Position numbers and translations under genes: made by a program | The notes under the pieces: generated by a model | The model's input: the letters and a program-made list of their open reading frames with translations, nothing else | What the model was told of the DNA's origin: nothing | The model's database searches: none | Assembly: GCA_023898765.1 (NCBI GenBank) | Contig: CP060238.1 | Span: 186,001 to 250,000, forward strand | DNA length: 64,000 bases | Origin: Rhodospirillales bacterium | GTDB lineage: Bacteria > Pseudomonadota > Alphaproteobacteria > Micavibrionales > Micavibrionaceae | Direction: 5' to 3' | Shown here: piece by piece, positions 59,689-64,000 of the stretch | How the letters are laid out: every line of letters begins with the position of its first letter | Position numbering within the stretch: position 1 is the first letter of the stretch

Positions 59689-62142
59689 ATGTCGTTTCAG
59701 GCCCTGAATGCTGCGCTCAGCGGTTTGCGCGTCGCACAGCAGCAATTAAATGTGATTTCCAACAACGTGGCCAATGTCGGCACGCCCGGCTATAGCCGGA
59801 AAATATTGCCACAAACAACGCAAGTCATTAATTCCACAGGACAAATTATCGGCGTCCAGGCGGAAACAGTGGTCCGGAACGTTGACCTTAACCTGGAACG
59901 GGACCTGTGGACACAGGTAAGCGCCGTCAATTCCATGGATGTGAAAGCCTCTTACCTCAACAACATTCAAACCTTCCACGGACCGCCGGACAAGGAGCTT
60001 TCTATCGCGGCAGAAATTGCCCGGCTCAGGGATTCTTTTACAGCCCTGTCGGATACGCCGGATGACGGATTCGCGCTGCAGTCCACATTGAACCAGGCCG
60101 GCGACGTGGCCCGGAAATTCAACAATTTTAACGACCTGATCGTCCAGCAGCGCAACGACGCCCAAAGCGAAATGACCGTGTCCGTGGACCGGATTAACGA
60201 TCTTTTGGTCCAGATTTCGGAACTGAACGGCCAGATCAAGGGAACCGCCAACCTGAACCGGACGACGGCGGCATTGGAAGACCAGCGCGACGAAGCCATC
60301 AAGTCGCTCTCGGAAGAAATCGAGATTTCCTCCTTCCAGCGCGGCGACGGAGTGATTGTCATTCAAACACGCACGGGCATCCAGCTCGCCGACGAGCGTC
60401 CTGAAACCGTATATTTCAGTCCGGGCCTTTTGGGCGCCTCCACCTTTTACCCGAATAGCGTTTCGGGCGTATTTGTCGGCGGAAACCCGCTTTCGAATCC
60501 TGCCTCTTTTGACGTTACGGCCACCGGTCTGGGGGGGCGTCTGGGCGGATTGATCGAACTCCGCGATGAGATTCTGCCTGAATATCAGGCCCAGATCGAC
60601 GAACTGGCGCATAAACTGGCCTTGCGTTTTGAGGCGCAGGGCCTGCGCCTCTTTACCGACTCGACAGATACCATACCGGCAGATACCGCGCCGGACCCCC
60701 TGGCCGGCCCGCCGCCAACAGCCGTATCCTATGTCGGGTTTTCGGGCAGCATTCAGGTCAACACGAATATTATAAATGACATCACTCTTCTTCAACAAGG
60801 CACCTATGTGTCCGATCACACCATTCCGGCAGGATCGAACGAAGTCATCCGGCGCGTTCTCGAATTTACATTCGGCGAGGTAGATTATCAGGAAGTCGCC
60901 GGGACCATTGATTTAAATATCGCGCTCCCCGCCACAGACCTTCAGGAATGGCTGGGCCTATATTCGAAAAACACGGTTGTCGGCGGAATCGATTTGGGCT
61001 CTTTCCCTGAAATCGATGACGGCATTGTCGGATCAAATACGGATCTGGCCGAAGCCCTTGGCACGTATTTCCCCACCTACCCTCTGGACGACCAGTTCCA
61101 GATTACCTTTGAAGAAGCCAGAACAGGATTGGGGCCGACAACGGTTACCATCGACCTCAGCGATGCGGATACAAACTTTCCCATCGGGGGACCCATCAAC
61201 GATGCGCTCGACCAGATCATCGCCGAAATAAATTTACAAATCGGGCTGGCGGGCGTTCCCGCAGGCCTTGCCGCCGTCGCCAGCCGAAACACAAACGGGC
61301 AGCTTATCATCGAATCGCGCGGAAATGTCACTCTGGATGCCAGCTCCTTCGCAGGGTCCATGGGAACCAGCGCTTTCAGCGCACTGGGACTTTCAGAGGG
61401 CAGCTTTGTAACGGAAGACCCTTATTTCGACATCCAGGTCGGGAACGCCGATCCTGTCCGTATCACCATCGAGCCGGGCGACCTGACCGCCGATCTCATT
61501 GATAAGCTCGAATGGGACATTGGAACCCAGACAGGCGTGCAGGGCCTTTTTGTCGATTTCAATGCGGGAACGGGGCTGCTCACAATCCGTCCGGGCATCG
61601 ACGACAGCAATGGCGGGCCGTTTTTCGGAGGGGACATGCGCATTATTTCCGGCCCCTTCGATACAAACGGATCCATTAACCCGGTTTTAGGGGCCCTGCC
61701 GGGATCCGTCGGCATCGTCAGCGCCATCTTCGGCAGCTTTACGGTCGCCGGCCCCGTTATCACCGAAAACAACCCGATCACAGACGTCGCCTACCGCTCT
61801 GAAATCACGCTCGGCTCGGGCACATATACCCCTTTCAGAAACAGGTATCTGGGTCCCGGAGCCGACATTGACACCAATATTCTGGCCCCGACGACCATCA
61901 TAGATTTCGGTCAAAAAGTGGTGAACAAGCAAACGCAGGACCTCGTCTTAACCGAGGCAAGACAGGAAGACGAAGAAACGCTCCGGGATCTTTTACAGCG
62001 GAAATTTTTAGATGAATCGGGCGTGAATATTGACGAAGAGCTTTCAAACCTCGTCGTTATCCAGACAGCTTACGCCGCCGCCGCACGCGCCGTGACAGCG
62101 GCAAACGAACTTTTTGACGAATTGCTGAATGCCGTTCGATAA
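59689..62142 (+). CDS. flgK: Flagellar hook-associated protein 1
   Basis: 817 residues, well above the roughly 550 of enteric FlgK. The N-terminal rod/hook motif is MSFQALNAALSGLRVAQQQLNVISNNVANVGTPGYSRK. The C-terminal helix ends ESGVNIDEELSNLVVIQTAYAAAARAVTAANELFDELLNAV, both typical. The extra length is a central, surface-exposed region (about residues 270-720), Gly/Asp/Thr-rich and beta-like. FlgK forms the hook-filament junction and is exported by the flagellar type III apparatus. AAGGAAGG precedes the ATG; flgL follows 21 bases later. Confidence 0.95.
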   Translation: MSFQALNAALSGLRVAQQQLNVISNNVANVGTPGYSRKILPQTTQVINSTGQIIGVQAETVVRNVDLNLERDLWTQVSAVNSMDVKASYLNNIQTFHGPPDKELSIAAEIARLRDSFTALSDTPDDGFALQSTLNQAGDVARKFNNFNDLIVQQRNDAQSEMTVSVDRINDLLVQISELNGQIKGTANLNRTTAALEDQRDEAIKSLSEEIEISSFQRGDGVIVIQTRTGIQLADERPETVYFSPGLLGASTFYPNSVSGVFVGGNPLSNPASFDVTATGLGGRLGGLIELRDEILPEYQAQIDELAHKLALRFEAQGLRLFTDSTDTIPADTAPDPLAGPPPTAVSYVGFSGSIQVNTNIINDITLLQQGTYVSDHTIPAGSNEVIRRVLEFTFGEVDYQEVAGTIDLNIALPATDLQEWLGLYSKNTVVGGIDLGSFPEIDDGIVGSNTDLAEALGTYFPTYPLDDQFQITFEEARTGLGPTTVTIDLSDADTNFPIGGPINDALDQIIAEINLQIGLAGVPAGLAAVASRNTNGQLIIESRGNVTLDASSFAGSMGTSAFSALGLSEGSFVTEDPYFDIQVGNADPVRITIEPGDLTADLIDKLEWDIGTQTGVQGLFVDFNAGTGLLTIRPGIDDSNGGPFFGGDMRIISGPFDTNGSINPVLGALPGSVGIVSAIFGSFTVAGPVITENNPITDVAYRSEITLGSGTYTPFRNRYLGPGADIDTNILAPTTIIDFGQKVVNKQTQDLVLTEARQEDEETLRDLLQRKFLDESGVNIDEELSNLVVIQTAYAAAARAVTAANELFDELLNAVR

Positions 62143-62163
62143 CACCTGCAGGAGACAAAAAAC

Positions 62164-63288
62164 ATGGCAAATATTTCAACGCTCGGACAGGCACTGGACC
62201 AGATTTCCCGTCTGAAAACACAGACAAGCTCTCTGGATTTGCTCACGACGCAAATTACCACAGGGAAAAAATCCCAAAGTTTCTCCGGACTGGGAATCGA
62301 TGCCCTGCAATCAAAACGCGCGCGCGCAGATATGAGCTCTCTGGAAAATTATATCAGCAACATCAAAAATGCCGACCGCCGCATCAATATCATGCAAAAC
62401 TCCATTGAAAACATAAAGAAGCAAAGCCGGAATATTTCGACATCTCTCACTATTGCCGTGCAGGAAGGCGACTACCCGGATTTGCAGACCATCAAGGATC
62501 TGGCCCAAAACACCTATGATTTTATTCTGGATGTCATGAACACGCAGGACGGAGACCGTTATTTGTTTGCAGGCGCGGATTCTTCCACCAAACCCATTAA
62601 CGATACCGGATTGTTCCAGGGGTTTTTAGGAGACTTCGTTCCCGATTCGTCAGACCTGACAAACCCGCCTTTGGTCGCTTCCGGCGTTATCGGACAATGG
62701 GGAGACGGAACCATTACAACGGACCAGTTTATCTCGGCCTACCGGGGCGTGAATGAAACAATCATGGGATACTCCAACTCCCTGACAAACAATGCCGCAG
62801 GAAAAGTTTACGCGCGCGTGGACGATACGGCCGAATTCGATTATACGGTTCTGGCCGACACACAGGGCATGAAAGACATTGTCATTGCGCTGAATGTTTT
62901 AAAATCCATTCCCCCCGTCGAATATGCGCCGGGCGCGTTAAACGACCCGACCGCAACAACGATTGCTGCGGATACGCCGCCAAACCCCCCGGCAGAAAAA
63001 CAGGCCAATTTCTTTCAGGTCATCAATGACCTGGCCGCCCTGATAAACAATGCCGTTAACAGCCTCTCGCAGGAGGGCTTCAAACTGGCCCAGACGCAGG
63101 CCCAGATTACACTGGTTAAAGAAAGCCACGAGTACGAAATCAACGCGCTTCAAAATATTGTATCGGATGTGGAAGATATCGATCTGACCGAAGCGGCCGC
63201 TAAAATCCAGAGCTTGCAGGTCCAGCTTGAGGCTTCTTTCAGGGTAACAGCCCTGGTTTCCGAACTCTCACTGGCCAGATTCATTTAA
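62164..63288 (+). CDS. flgL: Flagellar hook-associated protein 3 (FlgL)
   Basis: 374 residues. The N-terminus (ISTLGQALDQISRLKTQTSSLDLLTTQITTGKKSQSFSGLG) and the C-terminal helix (VEDIDLTEAAAKIQSLQVQLEASFRVTALVSELSLARFI) are of the flagellin/FlgL type; GDRYLFAGADSSTKP in the middle is typical of FlgL. With FlgK it forms the adaptor between hook and filament. AGGAG lies 7 bases before the ATG. No flagellin gene is in the window. Confidence 0.92.
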   Translation: MANISTLGQALDQISRLKTQTSSLDLLTTQITTGKKSQSFSGLGIDALQSKRARADMSSLENYISNIKNADRRINIMQNSIENIKKQSRNISTSLTIAVQEGDYPDLQTIKDLAQNTYDFILDVMNTQDGDRYLFAGADSSTKPINDTGLFQGFLGDFVPDSSDLTNPPLVASGVIGQWGDGTITTDQFISAYRGVNETIMGYSNSLTNNAAGKVYARVDDTAEFDYTVLADTQGMKDIVIALNVLKSIPPVEYAPGALNDPTATTIAADTPPNPPAEKQANFFQVINDLAALINNAVNSLSQEGFKLAQTQAQITLVKESHEYEINALQNIVSDVEDIDLTEAAAKIQSLQVQLEASFRVTALVSELSLARFI

Positions 63289-63759
63289 AACGTCAAAGTT
63301 CCAGATCATCCTGACTTCCGGTGAGACAGTGCAGGCAAACGTCGCCGTTCTGGGGGTTATATCCTCCTGTTCCGGTCCAAACGAAATGTCCTCAATCTGA
63401 AAACTCTTCAAGCCGCTGTCAAAATTCTTCGTTTGAAGGGCCATATGCTTGCAGGGCAAAGACGGAACAGCCTCCATCTCAATGGAAAGAGGCCGGCCCT
63501 GTTCCCCCTGCCGCAAGACCCTGACGGCCCCGCCCCAGGGCGTATGAAAATCTTCGGAGACATCCTCCCCTTTATCCGCTTTTTGCAGAATTTCCACCAG
63601 CAGGGAAAGAGCCTGATCGGCCTTGTTTTTGCGCAGCAAAAGATTGGTAAGCGTATAAATCCCCGCCAGCAGCACCATCCCTGCGATAAGGACCAGCAAT
63701 GTTTCAGAAAAAGAAAAACGCGGTTTTACCGGCTCCGGCCGCGTATTGACACTAGACAC
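63268..63759 (-). CDS. Pseudopilin-like protein
   Basis: About 163 residues from a GTG at 63759 that overlaps the stop of the upstream gene by 8 bases; an ATG at 63795 also exists. A short leader precedes a hydrophobic helix (FSFSETLLVLIAGMVLLAGIYTLTNLL, about residues 15-40), reminiscent of type IV pilin N-termini. The outer domain has two cysteines. Association with a TcpQ-like gene suggests a pilus or secretion accessory role. Overlaps the end of convergent flgL by 21 bases. Confidence 0.55.
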   Translation of the reverse strand: MSSVNTRPEPVKPRFSFSETLLVLIAGMVLLAGIYTLTNLLLRKNKADQALSLLVEILQKADKGEDVSEDFHTPWGGAVRVLRQGEQGRPLSIEMEAVPSLPCKHMALQTKNFDSGLKSFQIEDISFGPEQEDITPRTATFACTVSPEVRMIWNFDVLNESGQ

Positions 63760-64000
63760 CGTGAACCATAACCCTGTTCGAGTGAATATCGGCACGCAAG
63801 CCTAGAGGACGCAGCATATCGTCCAATACCTCGTTCCACGGCTTACCGCCTTCCCACGAAACATTCGCGCCCGCATCCACGCTTGTGCCAAAAGCCAGCG
63901 CATAATCCGGCGGTATCACCTGCGCCAGCGCCAACGCCAAAGGAAGGTCCCGGCCGAATCCGACAGCCTGTTCAAAGCTTTCCGGCGCAGGCGCCGATGG
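63752..64000 (-). CDS. TcpQ-like pilus/secretin-associated protein, C-terminal part
   Basis: Only the last 82 codons are in the window; the frame is open at the right edge. The visible part (FGRDLPLALALAQVIPPDYALAF, then VSWEGGKPWNEVLDDMLRPL and the end RVMVHGV) has the pattern of the TcpQ/STN-like C-terminal domain found in toxin-coregulated-pilus and R64-type thin-pilus proteins. Those act at the outer membrane with a secretin. It is coupled to the pseudopilin-like gene. Confidence 0.55.
   Translation of the reverse strand, partial: PSAPAPESFEQAVGFGRDLPLALALAQVIPPDYALAFGTSVDAGANVSWEGGKPWNEVLDDMLRPLGLRADIHSNRVMVHGV

Overview
The window looks like a chromosomal segment of an alphaproteobacterium of moderately high G+C content. 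The signs are a DUF2794-like gene, the cvpA-purF and bamB-der neighbourhoods, an RNase E whose S1 domain is split by an acidic insertion, the rpmH-rnpA-yidD-yidC-engB block, and a sigma-54-type promoter in front of flgKL. The lineage cannot be fixed from sequence reading alone; a free-living or predatory member related to Micavibrionales or Rhodospirillales is a guess.

The left part (1-40 kb) is mostly housekeeping. A minus-strand operon runs glycosyltransferase, thioredoxin-reductase-like ferredoxin reductase, membrane protein, [2Fe-2S] ferredoxin (cut by the window edge). Next come an RNA-like non-coding stretch with repeated terminators, rne, an orphan A+T-richer gene, an amidase, a small lipoprotein and an L,D-transpeptidase. 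They are followed by a TPR-bamB-der-mscS run, SDR-purF-cvpA, and tRNA-Gln and tRNA-Glu around a large serine recombinase remnant. Then come glmU-glmS, DUF3108/FemAB/PH-domain genes, BrkB, a K+ channel, dapL, truA-fmt-def-rmuC and the rpmH to engB block.

The right part (40-64 kb) is the unusual one. On the minus strand lies a Dot/Icm (type IVB secretion) core in the Legionella gene order: icmL(dotI)-icmK(dotH)-icmE(dotG)-icmG(dotF)-icmD(dotP)-icmJ(dotN)-icmB(dotO). It ends in a small bitopic membrane protein and a strong terminator. The IcmC/DotE component is not in its usual place. It is convergent on the plus strand beyond icmB, as a 410-residue protein built from two IcmD-like repeats plus an IcmC-like part.

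Divergent from icmL is a tightly coupled six-gene operon. Five genes encode paralogous exported proteins of about 400-475 residues that I cannot assign to a described family; their N-terminal cysteine clusters vary from 0 to 10 cysteines. The sixth encodes a bitopic protein of unknown function. flgK and flgL follow behind a good sigma-54 promoter. The window ends with a pseudopilin-like protein and the C-terminus of a TcpQ-like pilus/secretin-associated protein.

My inference is that the paralog array is a lineage-specific periplasmic or extracellular part of this type IVB machine, possibly remotely related to IcmX/TraW. I saw no CRISPR array, intact insertion sequence, rRNA gene or replication origin.
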